From a virus: 56,893 bases of DNA. The first letter of the stretch is position 1; every line of letters begins with the position of its first letter. The notes under the pieces are model-generated. The model ran no database searches. It had not been told where the DNA came from and worked only from the letters and a program-made list of their open reading frames with translations. This document shows, one piece after another, positions 8,019 to 14,523 of this stretch. A program made the translations under genes and the position numbers. The DNA lies in IMG/VR virus record IMGVR_UViG_3300032287_003360, positions 1-56,893 of that record; one strand, written 5' to 3'.

Positions 8019-8077
8019 CCCCTAAATACAGTATGATGGGGGTGGAATGCAACTACTTATCTTTGCGGAGACACTAT
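8019..8077. other. Divergent intergenic region between portal and terminase genes
   Basis: The only place where the two arms diverge. TATGAT at 8032-8037 resembles a plus-strand -10 box, but no good -35 box lies 16-18 bases upstream. On the minus strand TTGCAT and TATTTA are weak. The ribosome-binding site CGGAG for the plus-strand gene is at 8066-8070. I see no convincing promoter; the late arm might be activated by a phage factor. Confidence 0.35.
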
Positions 8078-8557
8078 ATGGCTGATCTTTCTGAAAAGCG
8101 AGCGGGTTTTATCGAGGTGACAATGTTGAAGCTCGCACGCGAGATAGCGATGGACATTCGCCCCACCGAAGAAATACTCGAAAGCCACGGTTTAAGCACT
8201 TCAGAATGGGAAAAAACCCGCGAAAACCCCTATTTTCAGGGCATTTTGAAGTCTGAAATCGAGGCTTGGCAGAGCGCTGGAAACACCAGCGAGCGGGTAA
8301 AACTCAAGTCCCTGGCCTTCGTAGAAGAGGCTCTGCCCGAGTTTTATGCCCGCGCACACGACCCCAAAGAGCTATTATCGGCAAAAACAGATATCTTGAA
8401 GACTATTTCAAAGTTTGCTGGTATCGGTGGGTCGAATTTCGATGCTGGCGTCATGGGGGAAAGGCTTTCCGTGACCATCAACCTGGGCTCTGACCAGACC
8501 CTGCGCATCGAAAAAGACATTACTTCGAAAGTAATTGACCATGAGAGCGCAGAATGA
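8078..8557 (+). CDS. terS: Terminase small subunit-like protein
   Basis: 159 residues from ATG 8078, chosen because CGGAG lies 8 bases upstream; longer versions lack a binding site. The N-terminal half has a helix-turn-helix-like stretch (EEILESHGLSTSEWEKTREN) as in DNA-recognising small terminase subunits, and the C-terminal part is helical then beta. It would select phage DNA and load the large subunit. It is followed by a 4-base overlap (ATGA) with the 80-residue gene and then the large subunit. A 17-bp copy of the palindrome near its end encodes ITSKVI. Confidence 0.7.
   Translation: MADLSEKRAGFIEVTMLKLAREIAMDIRPTEEILESHGLSTSEWEKTRENPYFQGILKSEIEAWQSAGNTSERVKLKSLAFVEEALPEFYARAHDPKELLSAKTDILKTISKFAGIGGSNFDAGVMGERLSVTINLGSDQTLRIEKDITSKVIDHESAE
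8519..8535. repeat. 17-bp palindrome copy in small terminase gene
   Basis: ATTACTTCGAAAGTAAT is a perfect palindrome about its central base, with a 7-base centre rather than 8. Confidence 0.7.
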
Positions 8558-8796
8558 ACAACATCGTAAAGTTCTACCCTAAAGACGCTGCAAAAAACCC
8601 TGACAACGTACTTGAGCAGGCTGTTGGAATCTATGATCAGGTGCTTGTTATCGGATACAACAAAGACGGCGGACTTGATGTGCGCTCTTCTCTGAACTTC
8701 CTAATAAAGGACATTTTCTTCGCGATCGATGAATTCAAGTTCAAAGTCCTCAACGGCGAATACGGCCACCGCCCCGAAGAAAAAGACACCGAATGA
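8554..8796 (+). CDS. Small protein between the terminase subunits
   Basis: 80 residues beginning MNNIVKFYPKDAAKNPDNVL. It overlaps the genes on both sides by four bases, so it is translated together with the terminase subunits. 'ALEQAVGIYDQVLVIGYNKDG'-like text marks an alpha/beta fold in which 'VLVIGYNKDGGLDVRSS' resembles small phage proteins that read as a predicted alternating beta motif. No catalytic motif is seen. A role in packaging is suggested only by position. Confidence 0.7.
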   Translation: MNNIVKFYPKDAAKNPDNVLEQAVGIYDQVLVIGYNKDGGLDVRSSLNFLIKDIFFAIDEFKFKVLNGEYGHRPEEKDTE

Positions 8797-10238
8797 CAAC
8801 GATTAATTATACAGCACCCCCAACCTGCGCCCGTTTCATGAAGTCAGAGGCGTTCGGACGCCTGATCGCCGGTCCTGTCGGCTCCGGCAAGACTACTGCC
8901 TGCCTTTTCGAGCTTTTCCGCCGCGCCTGTGAACAGGTGCCAGCTTCGGACGGGCTGCGCTACACGCGCTTTGCGATCGTGCGCCAGACCCTTAAGCAGT
9001 TGAAAGACACTGTCCTCAAGGACATTACAAGCTGGCTGAAGGGCATCGCTGAGTACAAGGTCAGCGACAACACGATCTACATCGAAGTAGGCGATATCCG
9101 CTCCGAGTGGCTGCTGATCCCTCTCGACAACCCGGAAGACCAGCGCCGCCTGCTGTCTTTGCAGCTCACGGGCGCATGGATGTCAGAATCAATCGAAATG
9201 GATGTCGCCATCGTCTCGCCACTGGCTGGCCGCTGCGGGCGCTACCCAAGTGCAGCACAAGGCGGCGCTACCTGGTTCGGCATTATCGCCGATACCAACA
9301 TGCCATCTGAAGGCTCGTCATGGCACAAGTTCATGACGCAGACCCCTTCGGACTGGCAGATCTTCATCCAGCCAGGCGGCATGAGCGATGAAGCAGAGAA
9401 CCTGGAGTGGCTTACCCAGACCCCCGAAACGCTCAAATACCCCGTGAACGACGAACGCCGCAAGGCACAAGGGCGTACCTACTACGAGCGTTTCATCCGT
9501 TCCAACTCGCCAGACTGGTGCAAGCGCTATGTTCACGCTGAGTTTGGTGACGACCCTTCAGGCTCAGCAGTGTTCCGCGATTCATTCAAGCGGTCGTTTC
9601 ATGTCGTGGACGAAGTTGAACCAGTGAGCTCTTACCCTCTTCTGATGGGCCTGGACTTCGGGCGCGACCCTTGTGCGATCATCTGCCAGGCGGACCACAA
9701 GGGCCGTCTTCTGGTGCTTGAGGAAATCATCGCTGAAGACATCGGCCTTGAAACCCAACTTCAGCGCGGCATCAAGCCCGTGCTGATGCAGGAACGCTAC
9801 CTGGGCAAGTCGATCGTCGTGGTTGGAGACCCGGCAGGACGCCAGCGTTCGACGTTGTACGAAGAGACCAGCTTCGATCTGATCAAGCGCTATGGCCTCA
9901 GAGCATACCCTGCTCCGACCAACGACATCTCCAAGAGGCTGGGTGCTGTAGAGGCATGGCTCCTGGGCCAGCGCGATGGTGGCCCTGCTGTTCTTATCGA
10001 CGGCACCAGGTGCCCAACGCTCGTCAGGGCTCTCGATGGCGGCTACCGCTATGGCAAAACGCGCGGTGGCTTGCGCAAGCCCAATCCCGACAAGAACGAA
10101 TACTCGCATATCGCTGACGCGTTTCAGTACGCGTGTGTCACAGCGCACGGTGGCATGAGCGAGATGATCGCCAACAGGCTCATGTCGTCCAAGACGCGCA
10201 CATCACGGCAGCGGGTGCGCGCAGGCGCGTGGACTTAA
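8793..10238 (+). CDS. terL: Terminase large subunit
   Basis: 481 residues. The N-terminal ATPase has Walker A GPVGSGKTT at residues 27-35 (Lys33). The C-terminal nuclease shows the expected acidic residues: GLDFGRD with Asp288, VVGDPAG with Asp346, and YSHIADAFQ with Asp442. It pumps DNA into the procapsid through the portal and cuts the concatemer. The length and motif order match podovirus large terminases. It ends the packaging operon; two terminators follow immediately. Confidence 0.93.
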   Translation: MTTINYTAPPTCARFMKSEAFGRLIAGPVGSGKTTACLFELFRRACEQVPASDGLRYTRFAIVRQTLKQLKDTVLKDITSWLKGIAEYKVSDNTIYIEVGDIRSEWLLIPLDNPEDQRRLLSLQLTGAWMSESIEMDVAIVSPLAGRCGRYPSAAQGGATWFGIIADTNMPSEGSSWHKFMTQTPSDWQIFIQPGGMSDEAENLEWLTQTPETLKYPVNDERRKAQGRTYYERFIRSNSPDWCKRYVHAEFGDDPSGSAVFRDSFKRSFHVVDEVEPVSSYPLLMGLDFGRDPCAIICQADHKGRLLVLEEIIAEDIGLETQLQRGIKPVLMQERYLGKSIVVVGDPAGRQRSTLYEETSFDLIKRYGLRAYPAPTNDISKRLGAVEAWLLGQRDGGPAVLIDGTRCPTLVRALDGGYRYGKTRGGLRKPNPDKNEYSHIADAFQYACVTAHGGMSEMIANRLMSSKTRTSRQRVRAGAWT

Positions 10239-10258
10239 CACCTAGTAGATAAGAAAAA

Positions 10259-10280
10259 CCCCCGGCGGTGAAGCCGGGGG
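10259..10280 (+). terminator. GC-rich hairpin after terminase
   Basis: CCCCCGGC and GCCGGGGG form an 8-bp stem around GGTGAA, 20 bases past the terminase stop. No T-run follows, so it may act with the second hairpin just downstream. Confidence 0.7.
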
Positions 10281-10294
10281 GAAGTTCAGGGAGG

Positions 10295-10321
10295 AAACTG
10301 CCTCGCAAAAGGCAGTTTTTT
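10295..10321 (+). terminator. Rho-independent terminator of the terminase operon
   Basis: AAACTGCC and GGCAGTTT form an 8-bp stem with an 8-base loop, running into a T tract. This is the cleanest intrinsic terminator on the plus strand and separates packaging genes from the early arm. Confidence 0.88.
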
Positions 10322-10494
10322 ATGCGCGCTATTTTCAGCGTTTGCAAGTTAATGTTCTGATAATATTATGATAATGTTTGTAATTTGTTATGATGTGAGT
10401 TTGTAAGGTACCTAAAAAACATACCCCCCTACCCCCCGCCCCCCTGTCCAGATGGGGGTGGGGGTCTGGGCATCCCCTCCCTCCCCACCGTCGC
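10322..10494. other. Non-coding AT-rich stretch and C/G tracts
   Basis: No gene is supported. Bases 10340-10410 are very AT-rich, with a possible plus-strand promoter TTGCAA-N16-TATTAT at 10342-10369. Then come three C6 runs (10424-10429, 10432-10437, 10439-10444), facing G5 runs at 10454-10458 and 10460-10464. The C and G runs can pair as a hairpin, and the minus strand could form a G-quadruplex. An easily melted segment next to strong secondary structure would suit a replication origin or a transcription start. Confidence 0.5.
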
Positions 10495-10512
10495 ATTACT
10501 TCGCCGGGTAAC
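10495..10512. repeat. 18-bp palindrome copy, non-coding region
   Basis: ATTACTTCGCCGGGTAAC, one arm base changed, at the head of the structured non-coding segment. Confidence 0.8.
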
Positions 10513-10925
10513 TAGGGCAAGAGGTAACAACGGAGGGAAATAAACGGAGATACTGAGACAGTTGCAGGCTTCCCACCTGTCCCCGGCGCGCGGGAGAGCG
10601 CCAGCTTAAGGTCCCCATGCCATGAGGCATACGCGACGGTCGCCCATATAGGGATGACGGCACGCGAGGTGGACGGTTCGGCCCCACGCGGCACCTAGTA
10701 AGACCGCGCTGCAAGGGGCGAAGCGGGAAGGATTTGAAAATAACATAATCCTAGGCCGCTTCAGGAAGCCGAAACTATCGCACCATTGCATCATGGGGCG
10801 CCGCAAGCCGCAAGAGCGGCCCCGCGCCATAGGTAGTAACTCCGAAAGATCGGCTCGGTTTACGGTTCAATGCCAAAACCGTGAAACTCATTAACAGGCC
10901 GGGAGGTCAGAGCCCCGGCCCTGTT
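10513..10925 (+). ncRNA. Candidate structured non-coding RNA region
   Basis: About 410 bases without a credible reading frame but with a series of hairpins. They include GGCGC/GCGCC near 10580, ATGCC/GGCAT at 10617-10630, CGCGG/CCGCG near 10690-10715, GCTT/AAGC near 10760, GGGGC-CCGC/GCGG-CCCC near 10795-10825, ACGGTT/AACCGT at 10862-10882, and an 11-bp stem AACAGGCCGGG/CCCGGC(C)CTGTT at 10893-10925 followed by ACTTT. The last hairpin could end a transcript. It does not match tRNA, tmRNA, RNase P RNA or group I intron signatures that I can recall. The strand is assigned from the neighbouring genes. Transcription is unproven. Confidence 0.4.
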
Positions 10926-10975
10926 ACTTTCCAAAGTTATCATTATGTTACCATTAGATTGCTTTGGAAAGTAAT
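10923..10975. repeat. Two degenerate palindrome copies forming a 13-bp hairpin
   Basis: TTACTTTCCAAAG (10924-10936) and CTTTGGAAAGTAA (10962-10974) are perfect inverted copies 25 bases apart. Each is the core of a degenerate 18-bp palindrome. The right arm ends where the AGGAGG ribosome-binding site (10976-10981) of the next gene begins, so folding could control its translation. Confidence 0.7.
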
Positions 10976-10989
10976 AGGAGGATAATCCA

Positions 10990-11214
10990 GTGAACCGCAA
11001 TCTCGCAGCCAAAGCCGTCAAGGCGAAAGCCGCTCGCATCGAAGCAGGCAAGCTTGAAGGCAGCAAGGCTGCCTACACCACCAAGATATCAGACCACCAA
11101 AGGCTTGCTGGTGCGCTCGCCTCAATGCCAGACGTTGTTATGGTGGCTGGTGTCACTGTGCGACGGTTCAAGGCCGGGCAGAACATGCGCCAGCATCTAC
11201 GGGCAATGTTCTAA
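10990..11214 (+). CDS. Small basic early protein
   Basis: 74 residues from GTG 10990, with AGGAGG nine bases upstream. It begins MNRNLAAKAVKAKAARIEAGK. The N-terminal half is an Ala/Lys-rich helix and the C-terminus is basic (RRFKAGQNMRQHLRAMF), compatible with nucleic-acid binding. It is the only gene in the 1.4 kb non-coding block and sits behind the hairpin at 10923-10975. No known family. Confidence 0.6.
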   Translation: MNRNLAAKAVKAKAARIEAGKLEGSKAAYTTKISDHQRLAGALASMPDVVMVAGVTVRRFKAGQNMRQHLRAMF

Positions 11215-11549
11215 ACACAACCTTAGGGTGATATGGGAACCTTGTAAGAACGTCACCTGAAAGACGCCAGCGGCGGTGCTCTCTATTCATATTCTTAATT
11301 CTTAATTCTGTATTATATATATATATGGGAGTAAAGTTGCTGCCATGCGGCAGTGACCCGCCCCCGCATCATCTCATCATCCCATCATCCCATTTTCCAA
11401 AAACCCCGAAATTTTTTATTGAGAATTAAGAATAAGAACTTATCGTTCAATATCAATGACTTAGCTCGTTGATATTCTGAACCGGCTTTTTCGTGTGATC
11501 AATTCCTGTCACGCTCGTGGCGGCACCTTGGCTGGAGCATGTGTCACCT
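11215..11549. other. Non-coding region with AT repeats and inverted repeats
   Basis: No gene is supported. ATTCTTAATTC occurs twice overlapping at 11291-11308, and its inverse GAATTAAGAAT at 11423-11433. An alternating TA run spans about 11314-11326 and contains good -10-like sequences. CTGCC/GGCAG makes a small hairpin near 11339-11352, and a TCATC/CCATC-rich run follows at 11367-11392. Together with the iterons just downstream this looks like an origin or control region. Confidence 0.5.
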
Positions 11550-11611
11550 CACATAGTTTTGCCACAATCGCACATAGTTTTGCCACAATCGCACATAGTT
11601 TTGCCACAATC
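11550..11611. repeat. Three tandem 21-bp iterons
   Basis: CACATAGTTTTGCCACAATCG is repeated three times head to tail (starts 11550, 11571, 11592; the third copy diverges at its end). The 21-bp period equals two helical turns, so bound proteins would line up on one face. Iterons of this kind bind replication initiators or repressors. They lie 66 bases upstream of a promoter. Confidence 0.85.
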
Positions 11612-11676
11612 TGCGAACGTGGTGCGATGACCCGGCAAACAGCAAAAGATCGCTGACGATTTCTTGTGATCACTTC

Positions 11677-11705
11677 TTGACACAAGCACAAGCGCGCTTT
11701 ATATC
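11677..11705 (+). promoter_or_regulatory. Sigma-70-type early promoter
   Basis: A perfect -35 TTGACA (11677-11682), a 17-base spacer and -10 TATATC (11700-11705). The element TGTGATCACTTCTTGACAC overlaps the -35 box, and a near copy TGTGATCAATTCCTGTCAC lies about 173 bases upstream. A repressor or activator site is therefore likely. It would drive the genes from 11.7 kb rightward. Confidence 0.65.
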
Positions 11706-11708
11706 ACC

Positions 11709-11999
11709 GTGACAACTTTTGATCACATGAGGCACTATCTCGTGGCGACTATTGAACACATGCACGTGGTGGATATTGACAGCATGATATCAGATTTGCT
11801 CACAGAACGTGCCGAGATTAAATCGCGGCAAAGAGATATAGCCCGGCTTTTGCATGCCTTACGCATGAAGAGGCAACGTGGCGTGATGAAAGTTGATCAC
11901 AAGTCCTTGCCTTCAGCTCCCGTGGAGCGTACAGAAATCGAAGCAGTGCTGGACCCCAGCCTGTCAGATAACGAAACCGCCGAGGACATCGGCGGGTAA
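11709..11999 (+). CDS. Early protein with charged helix
   Basis: 96 residues if read from GTG 11709; internal ATGs at 11727, 11761 and 11785 are alternatives. No ribosome-binding site is evident for any, and the predicted transcript would begin at about the same place, so leaderless translation is possible. The segment LTERAEIKSRQRDIARLLHA is a strongly charged helix, perhaps coiled coil, and the C-terminus is acidic. Being the first gene after the promoter, it could be a regulator, but nothing in the sequence proves this. Confidence 0.5.
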   Translation: MTTFDHMRHYLVATIEHMHVVDIDSMISDLLTERAEIKSRQRDIARLLHALRMKRQRGVMKVDHKSLPSAPVERTEIEAVLDPSLSDNETAEDIGG

Positions 12000-12036
12000 C
12001 CTCAAGAAGTAAATCACAACCAAGGAGAACTATCCT

Positions 12037-12810
12037 ATGACTACGCTTGCCCACGACACTCAGAACGACAACCGCTTCGAGCTGGCAATCAAGCGCGCTC
12101 GTGAACTCGGACGCGACTCCGTGAAGAGTGCGCTGTCCAAGCCCAATCTGGCAATCGAGCTGGTGCGCGGCATTGTCGATGACGTCATCGATGATGACAC
12201 CAAGATCGAAGGGCTCTTCGATGCCTATGTGGCGGCGCGCACCAAGGAAGTTGCGAAGCACGCCACGGCCCTGGGGGCCAACGAGGACAACGAGAACTCG
12301 ATCAAGTCCAATCGCTCCAAGCATCGGCAGCTTGCCCTCATGGCGAACCTGCCCATCCTCAAGAAGGAAGAGGACGGCGCGGTTCAGTTACTCGAAGAAG
12401 TAACCGAGCGGCGCACCGCGCTGATCTCTGGCGGTATCAAGGTCAAGCCGACCTATGATGCGTATGTCGATGTTGCGCGGGCACAGCTCAAGCAGGATCG
12501 CGAGCGGATTGGCGGCGACCTGATTGACGCCATCATCGCCAAGCCCGACGCCAAGGAAAGTGAGCTGATCGACAAGCTGATCACTCAGTACAAGGGGGTC
12601 TATCGCCTTGCCGAGAAGATGGCAGCCGACCAGGTTGACGTGACGCACATCGACACAGCGCGCCATGCGCTCGGTGACGCGATCACTGCCTTGGGATACG
12701 AACTCCCGGCCATGACCAAGGAGTCCAAGAAGGAAGCTGAAGTTGTCGGCTTCCTGATGGCCAAGGGGTTCGGCAAGGAGCAGGCGCGCGAGATCGCCCT
12801 GAAGAAGTAA
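12037..12810 (+). CDS. Early helical protein of unknown function
   Basis: 257 residues with AAGGAG upstream of ATG 12037. The product is acidic to neutral and almost entirely helical, with many Lys, Glu and Ala residues; residues 118-123 (LLEEVT) are encoded by an embedded copy of the palindrome at 12387-12404. The C-terminus (FGKEQAREIALKK) resembles a short helix found in UBA-like or DNA-associated domains, but this is weak. Its stop codon lies in a double palindrome array. I do not recognise a family. Confidence 0.65.
   Translation: MTTLAHDTQNDNRFELAIKRARELGRDSVKSALSKPNLAIELVRGIVDDVIDDDTKIEGLFDAYVAARTKEVAKHATALGANEDNENSIKSNRSKHRQLALMANLPILKKEEDGAVQLLEEVTERRTALISGGIKVKPTYDAYVDVARAQLKQDRERIGGDLIDAIIAKPDAKESELIDKLITQYKGVYRLAEKMAADQVDVTHIDTARHALGDAITALGYELPAMTKESKKEAEVVGFLMAKGFGKEQAREIALKK
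12387..12404. repeat. 18-bp palindrome copy inside early gene
   Basis: GTTACTCGAAGAAGTAAC with both arms perfect; read as LLEEVT. Confidence 0.85.
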
Positions 12811-12837
12811 CTTCGCAAGGTAACCCTGCGAAGTAAC
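12807..12837. repeat. Double palindrome array at a gene end
   Basis: GTAAC-N8-GTAAC-N8-GTAAC with a 13-bp period. The first arm contains the TAA stop of the upstream gene. The two centres (TTCGCAAG and CCTGCGAA) are complementary, so ACTTCGCA and TGCGAAGT can pair as an 8-bp hairpin. Confidence 0.8.
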
Positions 12838-12949
12838 GCACAAGATGACGGGCAGTAACCTCCTCCCCTGCCCGTTCCCATCATCACACCGTAATATCGC
12901 ACCAACCAGAGGCTTCCCCAGCGCATAAACGCTTGAGCCTGTGCGGCGG

Positions 12950-13036
12950 TGTGGTGGTGTGGCGAGCGCACTCTCCAGAACGCCGCAGCTCTGCTGACGT
13001 AAGTCGGGGGATGGGTGCGCTCACCACATCATCACA
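12950..13036. repeat. Long imperfect inverted repeat before the small-gene run
   Basis: Bases 12950-12971 and 13015-13036 are inverted copies matching at 19 of 22 positions (GTGCGCTCRCCACAYCAYCACA), 43 bases apart. It lies in the 216-base non-coding gap after 12837 and abuts the palindrome that starts the next gene. No gene is seen in the gap. Confidence 0.6.
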
Positions 13037-13053
13037 TTACTTCAGGAGGTAAC
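13036..13053. repeat. Palindrome copy serving as ribosome-binding site
   Basis: ATTACTTCAGGAGGTAAC, directly followed by the ATG at 13054. The AGGAGG in its right half is the Shine-Dalgarno sequence of the next gene. Confidence 0.88.
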
Positions 13054-13278
13054 ATGGACTGCAAGCTATGTGGCAAGCCGATCGTCCTCTCGCCGTCAGC
13101 GGCGCACCGCGCTGCCAAGTATGGCGGCGAGCCGGAGGATTACACCAAGCTGTTCACAGTACACAGCGAGTGCGCTAAATCCCAAAACGAAGCAGAATTG
13201 CTGGAATTGCTGATGCGCCGCCGGGAGCAAGTCAAAGCAAATCGTGTCGTGCTCAAGTCAACACCAACGGAGGAATAA
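13054..13278 (+). CDS. Small protein with CxxC motif
   Basis: 74 residues from ATG 13054, chosen because AGGAGG lies immediately upstream within the palindrome; a longer frame from 13015 has no binding site. It begins MDCKLCGKPIVLS and carries CKLC (residues 3-6) and a later HSEC, which could bind zinc. A charged helix follows (ELLMRRREQVKANR). It is the first of a run of small plus-strand genes. Function unknown; such proteins often modify host processes. Confidence 0.7.
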   Translation: MDCKLCGKPIVLSPSAAHRAAKYGGEPEDYTKLFTVHSECAKSQNEAELLELLMRRREQVKANRVVLKSTPTEE

Positions 13279-13279
13279 C

Positions 13280-13537
13280 ATGACCTACACCTATCACACG
13301 GATCCCAGCCACGGCTGGCTTGAAGTCCCTGTATCGGACCTCATGGGCCTGGGGCTGAAGCCCGAAGACTTCAGCGAATACTCCTATCGCAGGGGGGAGT
13401 TTGTGTTCCTCGAAGAGGACTGCGATGCTTCCGTGTTCGTCGATGCTTATGTCCAACGACATGGCGCACGCCCCCAGTTCCGTGAAGTCCACACGGACAG
13501 TGACCATCCCATCCGCGCCTATGATCGGATCAAGTAG
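13280..13537 (+). CDS. Conserved small phage protein
   Basis: 85 residues from ATG 13280 with GGAGG upstream. The pattern 'HTDPSHGWLEVPVSDL', 'YSYRRGEFVFLEEDCDASVF' and a C-terminal 'HPIRAYDRIK' is one I recognise from small phage and mobile-element proteins of unknown function. The fold is probably a compact alpha/beta domain. It follows the preceding gene by one base, so the two are co-translated. Confidence 0.75.
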   Translation: MTYTYHTDPSHGWLEVPVSDLMGLGLKPEDFSEYSYRRGEFVFLEEDCDASVFVDAYVQRHGARPQFREVHTDSDHPIRAYDRIK

Positions 13538-13545
13538 CTTCAGCT

Positions 13546-13563
13546 ATTACTTCACGAGGTAAC
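13546..13563. repeat. Palindrome copy before a small gene
   Basis: ATTACTTCACGAGGTAAC, three bases before the ATG at 13567; GAGG acts as the ribosome-binding site. Confidence 0.85.
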
Positions 13564-13566
13564 ATC

Positions 13567-13782
13567 ATGACATGGGTGGATATACCCAAGCCCGCCGCTG
13601 CTCAATTCAAAGCGCTTGTCGCGCGCCTGCAAGAGCGCCTGACGAATTGCAAAGCCTCGCGCAAATTGAAAGCAGCCAACCCCAACGAATACCAGGCTGC
13701 ATGGACAAGTGGCTATGACGCCTCTCTCGATGACGAGATCGAGTTCCTGAGTGATCTGCTCGCCGCCATCGAGAAATCGTAA
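13567..13782 (+). CDS. Small early protein
   Basis: 71 residues, MTWVDIPKPAAAQFKALVAR onward. It is helical and mixed charge (a basic first half, then DASLDDEIEFLSDLLAAIEKS). No family is recognised. It starts from the palindrome at 13546 and its TAA stop lies in the next palindrome array. Confidence 0.65.
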   Translation: MTWVDIPKPAAAQFKALVARLQERLTNCKASRKLKAANPNEYQAAWTSGYDASLDDEIEFLSDLLAAIEKS

Positions 13783-13809
13783 CTTCACGAAGTAACTTCA
13801 GGAGGTAAC
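13779..13809. repeat. Double palindrome array
   Basis: GTAAC-TTCACGAA-GTAAC-TTCAGGAG-GTAAC with 13-bp period. The first arm holds a stop codon and the last centre holds the AGGAGG used by the gene at 13813. Confidence 0.88.
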
Positions 13810-13812
13810 TTT

Positions 13813-13992
13813 ATGCTCGCATACATCAAAAATGTGCTCACCTGGCTGGGGATCGGACTGCTGGCCACTGCCGGGTTTCTCCTCGGTGTCGCTGTCTGGT
13901 CGCTGATGTTCGGCGCTGTTCTGCTTGCGCTGTTGAGTGCGGTATACCTAGCCTTGAGAGCGTTTTCCTACCTGTTCGAACTCCTGGCGTGA
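13813..13992 (+). CDS. Small membrane protein
   Basis: 59 residues from ATG 13813, with AGGAGG in the palindrome upstream. Two hydrophobic helices fill the protein (about residues 9-29 and 31-50, e.g. WLGIGLLATAGFLLGVAVW), making a likely two-pass inner-membrane protein. Early membrane proteins of this size can block superinfection or alter host transport, but nothing here identifies the role. Confidence 0.7.
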   Translation: MLAYIKNVLTWLGIGLLATAGFLLGVAVWSLMFGAVLLALLSAVYLALRAFSYLFELLA

Positions 13993-14007
13993 AATAAGTA
14001 CGCCACC

Positions 14008-14286
14008 ATGTACAGCCATTGCTCCTATCGCATAAATGTCTCGACTTATGTCGAGTGGTTGATACCCAAGAGGGAGCAGCGGATCTTCATCCCAACCTAT
14101 AACGGGACTGTGGCTGACGGGCGAATAGAAAAAAATATTGATGATGTGATATCAAAATTGCCCGCCATCCTGTCTTGGAAACAACATGCTGCCGTCACTG
14201 TGAAGATCACGATGGTACTGAAACACGTGCATACCAACGTAATTACAAAAGTAGTTCGTGTCGTCACCCTGCATTCAATTACTTGA
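14008..14286 (+). CDS. Small early protein
   Basis: 92 residues from ATG 14008; no strong ribosome-binding site is visible, so the start is uncertain. The C-terminal half is beta-rich (AVTVKITMVLKHVHTNVITK). The last codons (HSIT and TGA) are encoded by the left arm of the palindrome at 14278. No known family. Confidence 0.55.
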   Translation: MYSHCSYRINVSTYVEWLIPKREQRIFIPTYNGTVADGRIEKNIDDVISKLPAILSWKQHAAVTVKITMVLKHVHTNVITKVVRVVTLHSIT

Positions 14287-14295
14287 GGAGGTAAC
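14278..14295. repeat. Palindrome copy with stop codon and ribosome-binding site
   Basis: ATTACTTGAGGAGGTAAC contains the TGA stop of the preceding gene at 14284-14286 and the AGGAGG for the ATG at 14299. Confidence 0.88.
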
Positions 14296-14298
14296 ATC

Positions 14299-14523
14299 AT
14301 GGCACACACCAATGATATCGGGCTCGCAATCGTCGATGGGTTGCACGAGCTCGAACTTGTAGGGCGGTGGGAACGCCCAACATTCGACTGGACAAAAGAA
14401 GATCCAGAAGAAACCGGAAATAAGATCATCCTGAGCGTTGACGCTAGTTATAGTTTCAGCGATCTCATCATCGAATCGTCGGACAACTGCAAATTCCGCG
14501 TGTCGGTGACGCGCATCGGGTAA
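14299..14523 (+). CDS. Small early protein
   Basis: 74 residues, MAHTNDIGLAIVDGLHELEL onward. Mixed alpha/beta, acidic. Starts from the palindrome at 14278 and ends in the array at 14520. No recognisable domain. Confidence 0.6.
   Translation: MAHTNDIGLAIVDGLHELELVGRWERPTFDWTKEDPEETGNKIILSVDASYSFSDLIIESSDNCKFRVSVTRIG

Noticed and set aside
10606-10830. Minus-strand frames in the structured non-coding block
   Set aside because: They lack ribosome-binding sites, overlap one another and have Cys/Arg/Trp-rich shadow composition.
10513-10925. A tRNA, tmRNA or group I intron in the hairpin-rich segment
   Set aside because: No T-loop with paired arms and anticodon, no tmRNA tag frame and no intron core sequences could be found by eye.
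11509-11691. A 60-codon minus-strand frame with repeats of VAKLCAI
   Set aside because: The repeats are simply the 21-bp iterons read in one frame; there is no ribosome-binding site, and the strand is opposite to the surrounding genes.
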